Shown here: positions 6,833 to 13,710 of the stretch, in pieces
How positions within the stretch are numbered: the stretch's first letter is position 1
Layout: each line of letters begins with the position of its first letter
Program-made: the position numbers and the translations under genes
Notes under the pieces: generated by a model
The model's database searches: none
What the model was told of the DNA's origin: nothing
The model's input: only the letters and a program-made list of their open reading frames with translations
NCBI GenBank assembly: GCA_023230905.1
Contig: JALNWL010000039.1
Coordinates: 1 to 15,526, forward strand
DNA: 15,526 nt
Source of the DNA: Syntrophales bacterium
GTDB taxonomy: Bacteria > Desulfobacterota > Syntrophia > Syntrophales > UBA2251
Direction: 5' to 3'

Positions 6833-7630
6833 ATGGAAGACGCACTTCTCGAAATCAACAACATCAGCGTCGTGTACGCCGATGTGATTCAGGTCCTCAA
6901 GGGGGTATCGCTCCAGGTCCCGAACCGCCGGATCGTATCACTCCTGGGCAGCAACGGGGCGGGAAAGACGACCACGCTCAAGGCCGTTTCTGGGCTGCTC
7001 AAACCCGAAAACGGCCGCGTGACCGACGGCGCCATCCTGTACGAGGGACATCCCCTCGAAAATCGGTCCCCCGAGCAGATCACGCGCCTGGGGATTATCC
7101 AGGTGCTTGAAGGGCGTCAGCCCTTCAAATACCTGACCATCGAAGAGAATCTTCGTGTCGGCACGGCCACACGCTGGGGGAAGCCCTATCGAAAGGACCT
7201 GGAGCTGGTTTATCACTATTTCCCCGTCCTGTGGGAGCGCCGCAAGGCGCTGGCCGGTTACTGCAGCGGCGGGGAACTCCAGATGCTCGTCATGGGGCGG
7301 GCCTTGATGGCACATCCGAAGCTCCTGCTTCTCGATGAGCCTTCCCTTGGGCTGGCGCCCCTCGTGGTCGAGGAGATCTTTCGAATCATCGCCCGGATCA
7401 ACGGGGAGCAACAGACCACCATCATCCTGGTGGAACAGAATGCCCGGATCGCCCTCGAGATCGCCCACTACGGATATGTGATGGAGAACGGCAAAATCGT
7501 CATGGAGGGCACTTCGGAGACGCTGAAAGACAATCCCGACGTCAAGGAATTCTATCTGGGGGGGGGCGCGGGGGGACCCGGCGCCTATCAGCAGCCAAAA
7601 TCCTATCGCCGGCGGAAGCGCTGGTTATGA
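6833..7630 (+). CDS. livF: HAAT-type ABC transporter ATP-binding protein, LivF type
   Basis: A 265-residue cytoplasmic ATPase. Motifs: Walker A GSNGAGKT (residues 39-46), signature CSGGELQ (144-150), Walker B LLLLDEP with E169 (164-170), and ILVEQNA (198-204), where LivF proteins have Gln in place of the switch His. The ATG at 6833 is chosen because GAGGGGAAG (6821-6828) precedes it and because homology begins at once; an in-frame ATG at 6713 lies within livM and would add 40 serine-rich, non-homologous residues. The C-terminus extends about 25 residues beyond a typical LivF, with a glycine-rich stretch encoded over a run of nine G (7558-7566) and a basic end (KSYRRRKRWL). The frame stays open through the G tract and the tail looks constrained, so the tract appears intact. 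Confidence 0.93.
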   Translation: MEDALLEINNISVVYADVIQVLKGVSLQVPNRRIVSLLGSNGAGKTTTLKAVSGLLKPENGRVTDGAILYEGHPLENRSPEQITRLGIIQVLEGRQPFKYLTIEENLRVGTATRWGKPYRKDLELVYHYFPVLWERRKALAGYCSGGELQMLVMGRALMAHPKLLLLDEPSLGLAPLVVEEIFRIIARINGEQQTTIILVEQNARIALEIAHYGYVMENGKIVMEGTSETLKDNPDVKEFYLGGGAGGPGAYQQPKSYRRRKRWL

Positions 7631-7632
7631 CA

Positions 7633-7651
7633 GGGGTGCCGGGGGCACTCC
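7633..7651 (+). other. Intercistronic hairpin between livF and the PaaK-like gene
   Basis: GGGGTGCC (7633-7640) can pair with GGCACTCC (7644-7651) around a 3-base loop, with one G-T pair. No T run follows, so it is unlikely to stop transcription. It may affect mRNA stability or set the relative level of the last gene, whose ribosome-binding site GAGGAGG starts 7 bp later. Confidence 0.35.
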
Positions 7652-7669
7652 AACGCTGAGGAGGCAAGG

Positions 7670-8929
7670 ATGGCAGAGGGGTTCGATGCATGGGAGCATG
7701 AAAACGCGGAGGTGAGGCGGACGCGGAAATTTTCTCGGATGTGCGCCATGCTGGAGGCTGGCTATGGGGCGTCGTCCCGTTTGCGCCGGATCCTTGATGA
7801 AACAGGCCTGATGCCGGCGGACTTTTCGCGCGACCTGGATCTGGAGCGCCTGCCCGTCATTTCCCGCGAAACGCTGATCCAGTGGGAGCTGTCCGAACCC
7901 CCGTACGGCGGGCTGGCCGACCCCGCCGCTGACGTGGATCGGATCTTCATCTCACCCGGGCCGGTCTATGAACCCCATCTGTCCGAAGCGGACATGCTCT
8001 GGGCGCGGGCCTACCATGCCGCGGGGATCGGCAAGGCGGACCGCGTCCTGAACGCCTTCTCCTACCACCTCGTCGCCGCCGGCCTGACGTTTCACGGCGG
8101 CTTGCGCCGAGTGGGCGCGACGGTCGTCCCCTCCGGGACCGCCGGTGCCCAGAATCAGGTGGAGCTGATCCGGGATCTCGGGATCACGGCCTATACGGGG
8201 ACGCCCAGCTTTCTCATGGCGATTATCCGAAAGGCGGAGGAGATGGGGTATGACTGGGAAAAGGATTTTCGTCTGAAGCGGGCCTGCTTCGCGGCCGAGC
8301 CCCTTCGGCCCGCCCTCCGGGAGACGTTCACGCGGGATTACGGGATCGACACCTATCAGATGTACGGCGCCACCGAGGTCGGAGATGTGGCCTACGAATG
8401 CCGCCAGAAGTCGGGCTGGCACATCTGCGAGGAAGTGTTCGTCGAGATCTGTGATCCCGAAAGCGGCCGACGCCTTCCTGCCGGGGAACTCGGGCAGGTC
8501 GTGGTGACCCGCTTCAACGACATCTTCTTCCTGATGCGCTTCGGAACGGGGGACCTTTCCCGTTTGATCGAAACGCCGTGCGACTGCGGACGAACGGCTT
8601 ACCGGCTGGACGGGATCGCGGGCCGGGTCGGTGAGGCCGTCAAGGTGCGGGGGATGTTCGTCGCCCCGAGCCAGATCCATCGCCTCGCTCAGCGGTTTTC
8701 GGGGAAGATCTTCAGGGTCCATGTCCGACGGGAAGGAGACAGGGATCTTCTGGTCGTCAGGATTGAAGGCGCCCCCGGAACGCAGGGCGACGGCTGGGCG
8801 GGGGATGAGGAATTCAAGCGAGGATTCCGCGACCTCTGTACGGTCGGTGTGGACCGCCTGGAATGGGTTCCGAAAGGAACACTGGCGGCAGCGGATCGGC
8901 AGCTCGTCGACGAGCGGGACTGGCGATAG
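7670..8929 (+). CDS. PaaK-like (phenylacetate-CoA ligase family) protein with altered nucleotide loop
   Basis: A 419-residue protein of the PaaK branch of adenylate-forming enzymes. Recognisable are the LPVISRETL entry motif (residues 61-69), YGATEVGDVAYEC (232-244), FGTGDLSRL (291-299), the CDCGRT cysteine motif (304-309) and the hinge-like VRGMFVAPSQI (326-336). The phosphate loop, SSGTTG-like in true PaaK, reads ISPGPVYEP (94-102) here, and near the C-terminus the usual GK before the last strand is not evident (KGTLAAADRQL). Phenylacetate activation therefore cannot be assumed. It may be a divergent aryl- or acyl-CoA ligase, or act on an acyl-CoA or adenylate made by the synthetase at 2889-4847. 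The ribosome-binding site GAGGAGG (7658-7664) supports the start. It is the last gene of the operon, 39 bp after livF. Confidence 0.8.
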   Translation: MAEGFDAWEHENAEVRRTRKFSRMCAMLEAGYGASSRLRRILDETGLMPADFSRDLDLERLPVISRETLIQWELSEPPYGGLADPAADVDRIFISPGPVYEPHLSEADMLWARAYHAAGIGKADRVLNAFSYHLVAAGLTFHGGLRRVGATVVPSGTAGAQNQVELIRDLGITAYTGTPSFLMAIIRKAEEMGYDWEKDFRLKRACFAAEPLRPALRETFTRDYGIDTYQMYGATEVGDVAYECRQKSGWHICEEVFVEICDPESGRRLPAGELGQVVVTRFNDIFFLMRFGTGDLSRLIETPCDCGRTAYRLDGIAGRVGEAVKVRGMFVAPSQIHRLAQRFSGKIFRVHVRREGDRDLLVVRIEGAPGTQGDGWAGDEEFKRGFRDLCTVGVDRLEWVPKGTLAAADRQLVDERDWR

Positions 8930-8949
8930 GCCGACCCTGTGCGGCTGCG

Positions 8950-8969
8950 CCCCTCGGGTCGCGAAGGGG
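8950..8969. terminator. Weak hairpin between convergent genes
   Basis: CCCCT (8950-8954) pairs with AGGGG (8965-8969), extended by two more pairs past a bulged base. It sits in the 45-bp gap between the end of the PaaK-like gene and the end of the minus-strand membrane-protein gene. There is no T run on either strand, so terminator function is only a guess. Confidence 0.2.
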
Positions 8970-8974
8970 TTGCC

Positions 8975-9343
8975 TCAGTCGACAGGCTGTGTTCCGGTCG
9001 TCCGCTGCGGGAGGTGTTCGGCGATCTCGTCGGCCAGCCGATACCACCGCTGCACACTGTTTTCCAGGCGATAGTAGTGGATGAGGTAGGCCCCTTCCAG
9101 AACAACGAACAGGGCCGTGACCGTCCAGAGAAGCGCGGTCGGGGCGAAGAGGCTGGCGAGGAAAAAAAGCAGCGCATACAGGCCGACCGCCAGCGTCACA
9201 TGCAGGTGAGCGAGACGTTCGTGCTGCAGATAGGTCAGGCGCGACTGGTGGAGCGCCCGAAGTTCCGGCCACGCATCATCCGTGGCGGCACCCGCCAGGG
9301 CCGTGCGGACCCGCTGTTCGTGGTCCCTTATGTAGCGGATCAT
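8975..9343 (-). CDS. Small two-helix membrane protein, hypothetical
   Basis: A 122-residue protein that I do not recognise as a named family. The soluble N-terminus (about 1-46) is charged and helix-prone (MIRYIRDHEQRV...LQHERLAHL). Two hydrophobic segments follow (about 48-66 and 69-90), then an amphipathic YRLENSVQRWYRLADEIAEHL end. The start at 9343 is preferred over an in-frame ATG at 9439 because AAGGAG lies 6 bases before it and the extra 32 residues would be low-complexity. With this start it overlaps the upstream gene by 68 bp. It is the third gene of the recJ operon. Function unknown. Confidence 0.7.
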   Translation of the reverse strand: MIRYIRDHEQRVRTALAGAATDDAWPELRALHQSRLTYLQHERLAHLHVTLAVGLYALLFFLASLFAPTALLWTVTALFVVLEGAYLIHYYRLENSVQRWYRLADEIAEHLPQRTTGTQPVD

Positions 9344-9680
9344 CCCAGACTCCTTTCCGACCCAGCCAATAGGTTTCGACGACGGAAAACACCCAGAGAA
9401 ACAGCAGGACACCAAGGGAGGCGACATATGCGTCGGCATGCGGTCGAAGGGCCTGTCCCGCCGCGTTCAGCACCGCTTCCGGGCCGAGCGCAGCGCCCGG
9501 CGGTGAGAACGCTTCGAGCGACTGCCAGATCTGGAAGAGTGCAGCGGAGAGCGTTGAACCGGCGACGATAAGAAAACAGGCGAGCAGAAAGATTCCCCGG
9601 CCATGACGACGAAGCAGGATTTCACCGGTTCCCGGCGCGGCCAGCGCGGATAGAAGGACCGCTTTGGTGAGGGTTTTCAT
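9276..9680 (-). CDS. Small integral membrane protein, hypothetical
   Basis: A 134-residue protein with an N-terminal hydrophobic stretch carrying the motif LAAPGTGEILLRRHGRG (residues 13-29). This resembles the PGxGqxYlgr-type N-terminus of small bacterial membrane proteins of the DUF5683/TM2-like kind; the resemblance is weak. Clear membrane segments lie at about 28-48 and 86-104, and the ETYWLGRKG after the last segment is typical of such proteins. The last 25 residues are Pro/Gly/His-rich and overlap the next gene, so they may be only a by-product of the overlap. The start overlaps the recJ stop as ATGA (9677-9680), indicating coupled translation. Function unknown. Confidence 0.75.
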   Translation of the reverse strand: MKTLTKAVLLSALAAPGTGEILLRRHGRGIFLLACFLIVAGSTLSAALFQIWQSLEAFSPPGAALGPEAVLNAAGQALRPHADAYVASLGVLLFLWVFSVVETYWLGRKGVWDDPLHKGPRTAGPHGPGGCRHG

Positions 9681-11425
9681 GGATACGCGGGATCCGCATC
9701 GGGAATCGCCATGTCCTTCATTTTCAACTGGATGACGGACGACCCGTTCCAGTGGTTGTACTGCGGGGTAAAGGCGATGTCCAGGGTCGAACCGGCAACG
9801 GCGGGGAGCAGATGACCCTTGTTAAACCAGATGGAGCTGCAGGAAGCGCCGTTCGATGAAATTCTCATCCGAAGGTGGTTGTTCCCGACGATGGTCGGCG
9901 TCTGAACATTGACCCCGCGGATGCAGACCACCGGTTCGGGGTTCATGCTGCCGAACGGCGACATCAGGCCGAGCTGGGAAAGAAGTTCATGATTGATTTC
10001 CGGGAGTTCGCACTGGGCGTCGATGGTTGTCTGGGTCATGAAGGAGGCGCCGGACAGGTCTTCCGCGACGATCGCATCGAATTGGCGCGCGAATGAACCG
10101 ACGTCTGCCGAACGGATGGAAATGCCCGCGGCGAAGCGGTGGCCGCCATAGGACAGAAGGGCGGAGGCGCAACGTTTCAATCCCTCATAGATATTGAAAT
10201 CGGGGACACTCCGGCCCGATCCCTTGCCGACGCCATCCTTGAGGCTGATCAGGATGGCCGGTCGGCCGTAACGATCGACCAAGCGAGCCGCGACGATTCC
10301 GATCACACCCGGATGCCAGCGTTCGGAGGCGAAGACGAATGACGACCTCCGGCCGGAGTCGGGATCCTTTTCGATGCCGGCGATCAATTCCTGGAGGATC
10401 CCCTTCTCGAGGGCCTGGCGCTTGCGGTTGAACCCGTCGAGAAGCGCGGCGCACTGCCGGGCCTCTTCTTCGTCCTCCGTCAAGAGCAGGCGGATGGCTT
10501 CCTCAGGCGAGGCGATGCGTCCGGCGGCGTTTATGCGGGGGATGAGTCCGTAGGACGCCTTGGACGAATCGATCGCCTGATGATCCAGGGAGCAGATCTC
10601 CTTAAGCGCGACCAACCCGACGCGCCTGCCCTCCGTAACCAGATCGAGGCCGATGCGGGCGAAAATGCGATTCTCGTCGATCAGGGGGGCGATATCCCCG
10701 ATCGTCCCGAGGGCAACCAGGTCCAGATAATCCCGGAGGTTCGGATAGGGGCGGTTCGTCCAGAAGCCCTCCTGGCGCAGTTGGCCCCGGAGGGCGATGA
10801 GAAAATTGAACACGATCCCGACCGCCGCCAGGGATTTGAAGGGAAACGGGCAGTCCGCCCGGTTCGGATTGATCGACGCGACGGCGGGGGGAAGGGAAGG
10901 CGGGACTTCGTGATGGTCGAGGATGATCGTGTCGATTCCGAGAGAACGCGCATGGGCGATCGCTTCATGATCGGAAATGCCACAATCGACCGTGACGATG
11001 AGACGGATGCCGCGGGCCGCCATATCGTCAACCGCGCGGAGGTGCAGCCCGTATCCTTCTTTGATGCGATCGGGGATGGCGTAAAGGACATCAGCGTCGA
11101 TCCCCTTGAGAAATTTGTAAAGAACGACCACGGACGTGATCCCGTCGGCATCGTAGTCACCGTAGATCATGACCCTTTCGCGGTTGTGCAGGGCGCGGGC
11201 CAGGCGCCGTACTCCCTCGGGCATGTCTTTCATGAGAAAGGGGCTGTGCAGGTCGCGCAGGGAAGGGCGGAGGTAACGGCGGGCCGTATCCGGATCCTGG
11301 ATATCGCGATTGATCAGGATCTGGGACAGGACGTCGTGGATGCCCAGCTCCCGAATGAGAGATTCCTGAAGTGGCCGATTACCTTCGGGGATCTTCCAGC
11401 GTGTCGTCGGCAGTGTGTGGACCAT
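9677..11425 (-). CDS. recJ: Single-stranded-DNA-specific exonuclease RecJ
   Basis: A 582-residue 5'-3' ssDNA exonuclease of the DHH superfamily, acting in RecF-pathway recombination, mismatch repair and base-excision repair. Motifs in order: GDYDADGITS (residues 89-98), VDCG (146-149), LDHHE (169-173), ALGTIGDIAPL (238-248), the DHHA1 region with GVIGIVAARL (373-382), KGSGRS (401-406) and YGGHRFAAGI (426-435), then a C-terminal OB-like domain. All metal-binding motifs are present. The start at 11425 is chosen because AGGAG lies 5 bases upstream and homology begins there. Two upstream in-frame ATGs (11479, 11626) lie upstream of or within a likely promoter. It is followed by two membrane-protein genes with overlapping ends. 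Confidence 0.95.
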   Translation of the reverse strand: MVHTLPTTRWKIPEGNRPLQESLIRELGIHDVLSQILINRDIQDPDTARRYLRPSLRDLHSPFLMKDMPEGVRRLARALHNRERVMIYGDYDADGITSVVVLYKFLKGIDADVLYAIPDRIKEGYGLHLRAVDDMAARGIRLIVTVDCGISDHEAIAHARSLGIDTIILDHHEVPPSLPPAVASINPNRADCPFPFKSLAAVGIVFNFLIALRGQLRQEGFWTNRPYPNLRDYLDLVALGTIGDIAPLIDENRIFARIGLDLVTEGRRVGLVALKEICSLDHQAIDSSKASYGLIPRINAAGRIASPEEAIRLLLTEDEEEARQCAALLDGFNRKRQALEKGILQELIAGIEKDPDSGRRSSFVFASERWHPGVIGIVAARLVDRYGRPAILISLKDGVGKGSGRSVPDFNIYEGLKRCASALLSYGGHRFAAGISIRSADVGSFARQFDAIVAEDLSGASFMTQTTIDAQCELPEINHELLSQLGLMSPFGSMNPEPVVCIRGVNVQTPTIVGNNHLRMRISSNGASCSSIWFNKGHLLPAVAGSTLDIAFTPQYNHWNGSSVIQLKMKDMAIPDADPAYP

Positions 11426-11467
11426 GGGGACTCCTGATTTGTGTCCTTCAACCGTTTGGTTTGGCGA

Positions 11468-11496
11468 TATATGATTCATGTCCCTTCCGGTGTCAA
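11468..11496 (-). promoter_or_regulatory. Likely sigma70-type promoter of recJ
   Basis: Read on the minus strand, a perfect TTGACA (11496-11491) is followed 17 bp later by CATATA (11473-11468). The -35 is consensus and the -10 only fair. Initiation would fall near 11461, giving a leader of about 35 bases to the recJ ATG. This explains why ATGs further upstream are not the start. Confidence 0.5.
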
Positions 11497-11544
11497 GGAA
11501 AGAATGAGAACGGTTGGCGAAACAGGCAGAATTCCTCTTGCATC

Positions 11545-11573
11545 TTGATATTTGGCGGGCGAAGTGATATACA
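11545..11573 (+). promoter_or_regulatory. Likely sigma70-type promoter of the secreted-protein gene
   Basis: TTGATA (11545-11550) and TATACA (11568-11573) are separated by exactly 17 bp. Five of six and four of six bases match the -35 and -10 consensus. Predicted initiation is near 11580, about 60 bp before the ATG at 11639. It is divergent from the recJ promoter, 48 bp away. Confidence 0.6.
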
Positions 11574-11638
11574 AAAGGGGAAGTCGTGGTGGGATATTCG
11601 GATCGCGGCAACGGGGCGTTGATCAAATGGGAGGGAAG

Positions 11639-12055
11639 ATGTCGAGAAGAAGGCTCCTTTGGATCGTGATGCTCGTTCTTCCCCTGGTCCTGGGGATGGG
11701 TTCCCGATCCAACGATTCCCCGGAGAAAATCCCGGCACCTCTGAAGAAATTCCGGGCATCCTTCATTGATCAGATGGATGTGCTCACGCAGTGTACAAAC
11801 GTCAGCATCGATGGGGAGACCTACCTACAGGGGAAGCGGGGCGAGGGGAATTACACGATCGGGTTCGACCGGATCGCGTCCGTGGTTCTCCACTTGTCCG
11901 GAGGCAAACTCATCGGGGTGGTCAAGCTGCGCGACGGCACGTCCCTGGAGCTCATTCTGAACGGAAGTCAGAAAGCCTACGGCTTCACGGGCTACGGAAC
12001 GTTTCAAATCAGGCTCCAGGATTTGAAGAAAATGACGATCGGCGGGAAAGGGTAG
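11639..12055 (+). CDS. Small exported protein of unknown function
   Basis: A 138-residue protein, not recognised as a named family. The N-terminus (MSRRRLLWIVMLVLPLVLG) is a signal peptide or anchor: three arginines, then a hydrophobic stretch to about residue 20. No lipobox cysteine is present. The mature part holds two similar beta-rich units: GKRGEGNYTIGFDRIASV and GYGTFQIRLQDLKKM share the pattern G-x-G-x-aromatic-x-I-x-hydrophobic-x-x-hydrophobic. This pattern occurs in many small bacterial secreted proteins with sandwich-like folds. The start is set by GGGAGG (11629-11634) just before the ATG; an in-frame ATG at 11552 lies within the predicted promoter. It is transcribed alone and converges with rpmB. 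Confidence 0.7.
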   Translation: MSRRRLLWIVMLVLPLVLGMGSRSNDSPEKIPAPLKKFRASFIDQMDVLTQCTNVSIDGETYLQGKRGEGNYTIGFDRIASVVLHLSGGKLIGVVKLRDGTSLELILNGSQKAYGFTGYGTFQIRLQDLKKMTIGGKG

Positions 12056-12058
12056 GGG

Positions 12059-12083
12059 GCCCGGCGGACGGATGCCGCCGGGC
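12059..12083. terminator. GC-rich hairpin between convergent genes, probably bidirectional
   Basis: GCCCGGCGG (12059-12067) and CCGCCGGGC (12075-12083) form a perfect 9-bp stem with a 7-base loop. It begins 3 bp after the + strand stop codon and 7 bp past the rpmB stop on the other strand. There is no T run on either side, so it is a non-canonical terminator or a 3'-end stabilising structure. Confidence 0.55.
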
Positions 12084-12090
12084 AAAGACC

Positions 12091-12288
12091 TTATACGGCC
12101 TTTTTCACGAATCCGGAACGCAGACAGCGGGTGCAAACGCGGACGCGCTTGATGGCGCCCGTCTTCTGATCGATACACCGCATGCGCTGCAAATTGGGAT
12201 ACCAGACCTTCTTGGTTTTGTTATTGGCGTGGCTCACATTGTGGCCGAACGTCGGTCCTTTTCCACAAACTTCGCACATTCTTGACAT
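12091..12288 (-). CDS. rpmB: 50S ribosomal protein L28, zinc-ribbon form
   Basis: A 65-residue ribosomal protein of the large subunit. It starts MSRMCEVCGKGP and contains the family-defining SHANNKTKK segment (residues 19-27) and RVCTRCLRSG (50-59). Cysteine pairs C5/C8 and C52/C55 would bind zinc (the C+ form of L28); another cysteine is at 38. The ATG at 12288 fits the family start and has GGGAGTGG just upstream; an in-frame ATG at 12363 would add 25 residues upstream of the likely promoter. There is no rpmG next to it, so it appears to be expressed alone. Confidence 0.96.
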   Translation of the reverse strand: MSRMCEVCGKGPTFGHNVSHANNKTKKVWYPNLQRMRCIDQKTGAIKRVRVCTRCLRSGFVKKAV

Positions 12289-12320
12289 TTTTCCACTCCC
12301 CCTGACCAAACTGTGCGCGA

Positions 12321-12349
12321 TACCTAAAGCATTCACACGGATATTGCAA
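12321..12349 (-). promoter_or_regulatory. Likely promoter of rpmB
   Basis: On the minus strand, TTGCAA (12349-12344) and TAGGTA (12326-12321) are spaced 17 bp apart. Initiation near 12314 would give a leader of about 26 bases with the ribosome-binding site. The hexamers are only fair matches, but position and spacing fit. Confidence 0.4.
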
Positions 12350-12393
12350 GCATTTTTTTGCACACGTTTTCCTGAGATCGCCGGGCGCCGCGG

Positions 12394-13707
12394 TTAATTC
12401 TTCAGGACCGGAGGCTGGCCCGTCGATTCGAGGACGCGCATCCAGATCATTCCTTGCGGATCGAGCTTGGCTTTGGAGGAAACCATCTTCAGGGGCAAAT
12501 GGACGTATTCGTCCTGCATCAACCCGACCAGCATCCCCGTTTTTCCGGCCATGCCGGCATGGACCGCGTACTGTCCCAATGCACTGCAGTAGATGCTGTC
12601 GCTGGCGTTGGCGGTGACGCTCCGGATCATGTAGCTGGGGTCGATATACTTCAGGTTGACCTCGATGTTCAGCCGCGAGAAATGCTCCTCGATCCGGGTC
12701 TTCAGAAAGAATCCGATGTCTTTCAGGCGGGGATTGCCGGAGGCGTCGGTTTCAACCGTGCCCTGACCCGGCTCGATGTGCTCCTGTCCCGCACCTTCCG
12801 CGACGAGAATGACCGCGTGATGCCGATGCCGCAGGCGTTTTTCAAGCGCGGCCAGGAACCCATTTTCGCCCTCGAGGTCGAACTGAACCTCGGGGACGAG
12901 AACGAAATTGACGTCATTTTGGGCAAGCGCGGAACCGGCCGCGATCTGACCGGATTGACGCCCCATGATCTTCACCAAGCCGATGCCCATCGGAGCCCCT
13001 TTGGCCTCCACGTGGGCGCAGCGGATCGCGTTGACGGCCTCGGAAATGGCCGTGTCGTAGCCGAAGGTCTTCTGAATGAGCGTCAGATCGTTGTCGATGG
13101 TTTTGGGGATCCCGATAACGCTGATGTTCAGCTTGCGTCGCGTGATCTCGTCGGTGAGCGCCTCCGCCGCACGCATGGTGCCGTCCCCGCCGATGCAGAA
13201 GAGGATATCGATGTTCATCCGCTTGATGGCGTTGACCATCTCCACGATATCCTGCCGACCCCGGGAGGACGAAAGGAGACTCCCCCCGACGCCGTGGATG
13301 TTCTCCACGGTGTCGGGATGCAGTTCCATGAGTTCATAACCGAAACGGGGAATCAGGCCGCGGAATCCGTAGCGGATGCCGATGATGTTCCTAACTTCGT
13401 AGCGATGGTACAGCTCCATGACGATGGCGCGGATCACGTCGTTGATTCCCGGGCACAATCCACCGCAGGTGACGATGGCCGCCTTGGTCTGAATCGGTTC
13501 GAAGAAGATCTTGTCGCGTGGACCCGCGAGTTCGACGGACAGGGGGGCGGCGTCCGGTTCTTTCCGGAGATCGTCTTTGTCGGGCAGGAAGTGATCGAAC
13601 AGGACCCGTTTGCTGTCGGACGTGAAAAAGCTGACGTTCAAGGGGGAGTCCGTGGTGCATTCTCCCAGCGACTGAATCGTGAAATCATAGGGGAGATGAT
13701 TCCTCAT
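12394..13707 (-). CDS. 6-phosphofructokinase, PPi-PFK-like branch with ATP-type motif
   Basis: A 437-residue PfkA-superfamily kinase that phosphorylates fructose-6-phosphate to the 1,6-bisphosphate in glycolysis. About 75 N-terminal residues precede the catalytic core, which starts at AAIVTCGGLCPGIND (76-90). GGDGT (173-177) has Gly at the position that is Asp in PPi-dependent enzymes, suggesting ATP as donor. PKTIDND (201-207) has Lys where E. coli PfkA has Gly. IMGRQSG (247-253) and GYDTA (216-220) contribute to substrate binding. This G/K combination is known from plant and trypanosomatid ATP-PFKs and some bacterial homologues. It is much longer than the 320-residue E. coli enzyme. The start has AAGGAGG upstream, within the end of purN, 3 bp away, so translation is probably coupled. 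Donor preference is inferred. Confidence 0.93.
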   Translation of the reverse strand: MRNHLPYDFTIQSLGECTTDSPLNVSFFTSDSKRVLFDHFLPDKDDLRKEPDAAPLSVELAGPRDKIFFEPIQTKAAIVTCGGLCPGINDVIRAIVMELYHRYEVRNIIGIRYGFRGLIPRFGYELMELHPDTVENIHGVGGSLLSSSRGRQDIVEMVNAIKRMNIDILFCIGGDGTMRAAEALTDEITRRKLNISVIGIPKTIDNDLTLIQKTFGYDTAISEAVNAIRCAHVEAKGAPMGIGLVKIMGRQSGQIAAGSALAQNDVNFVLVPEVQFDLEGENGFLAALEKRLRHRHHAVILVAEGAGQEHIEPGQGTVETDASGNPRLKDIGFFLKTRIEEHFSRLNIEVNLKYIDPSYMIRSVTANASDSIYCSALGQYAVHAGMAGKTGMLVGLMQDEYVHLPLKMVSSKAKLDPQGMIWMRVLESTGQPPVLKN

Positions 13708-13710
13708 TCC

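Noticed and set aside
8939..9571. 210-codon open frame on the + strand opposite the two membrane-protein genes
   Set aside because: Its product is Arg-rich and featureless, while the minus-strand frames encode membrane helices and are coupled to recJ by an ATGA overlap.
10580..11437. 285-codon open frame on the + strand within recJ
   Set aside because: It is antisense to intact RecJ motifs, Asp/Arg-rich, with no credible ribosome-binding site or domain.
11426..11626. Longer recJ with 67 extra N-terminal residues
   Set aside because: The extension has no RecJ similarity and runs through the likely recJ promoter; a good ribosome-binding site precedes the ATG at 11425.
12344..12363. TGCAA...TTGCA inverted repeat with a T7 run upstream of rpmB
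   Set aside because: The stem is only 5 bp and AT-rich, so it is not a convincing terminator for the phosphofructokinase operon.
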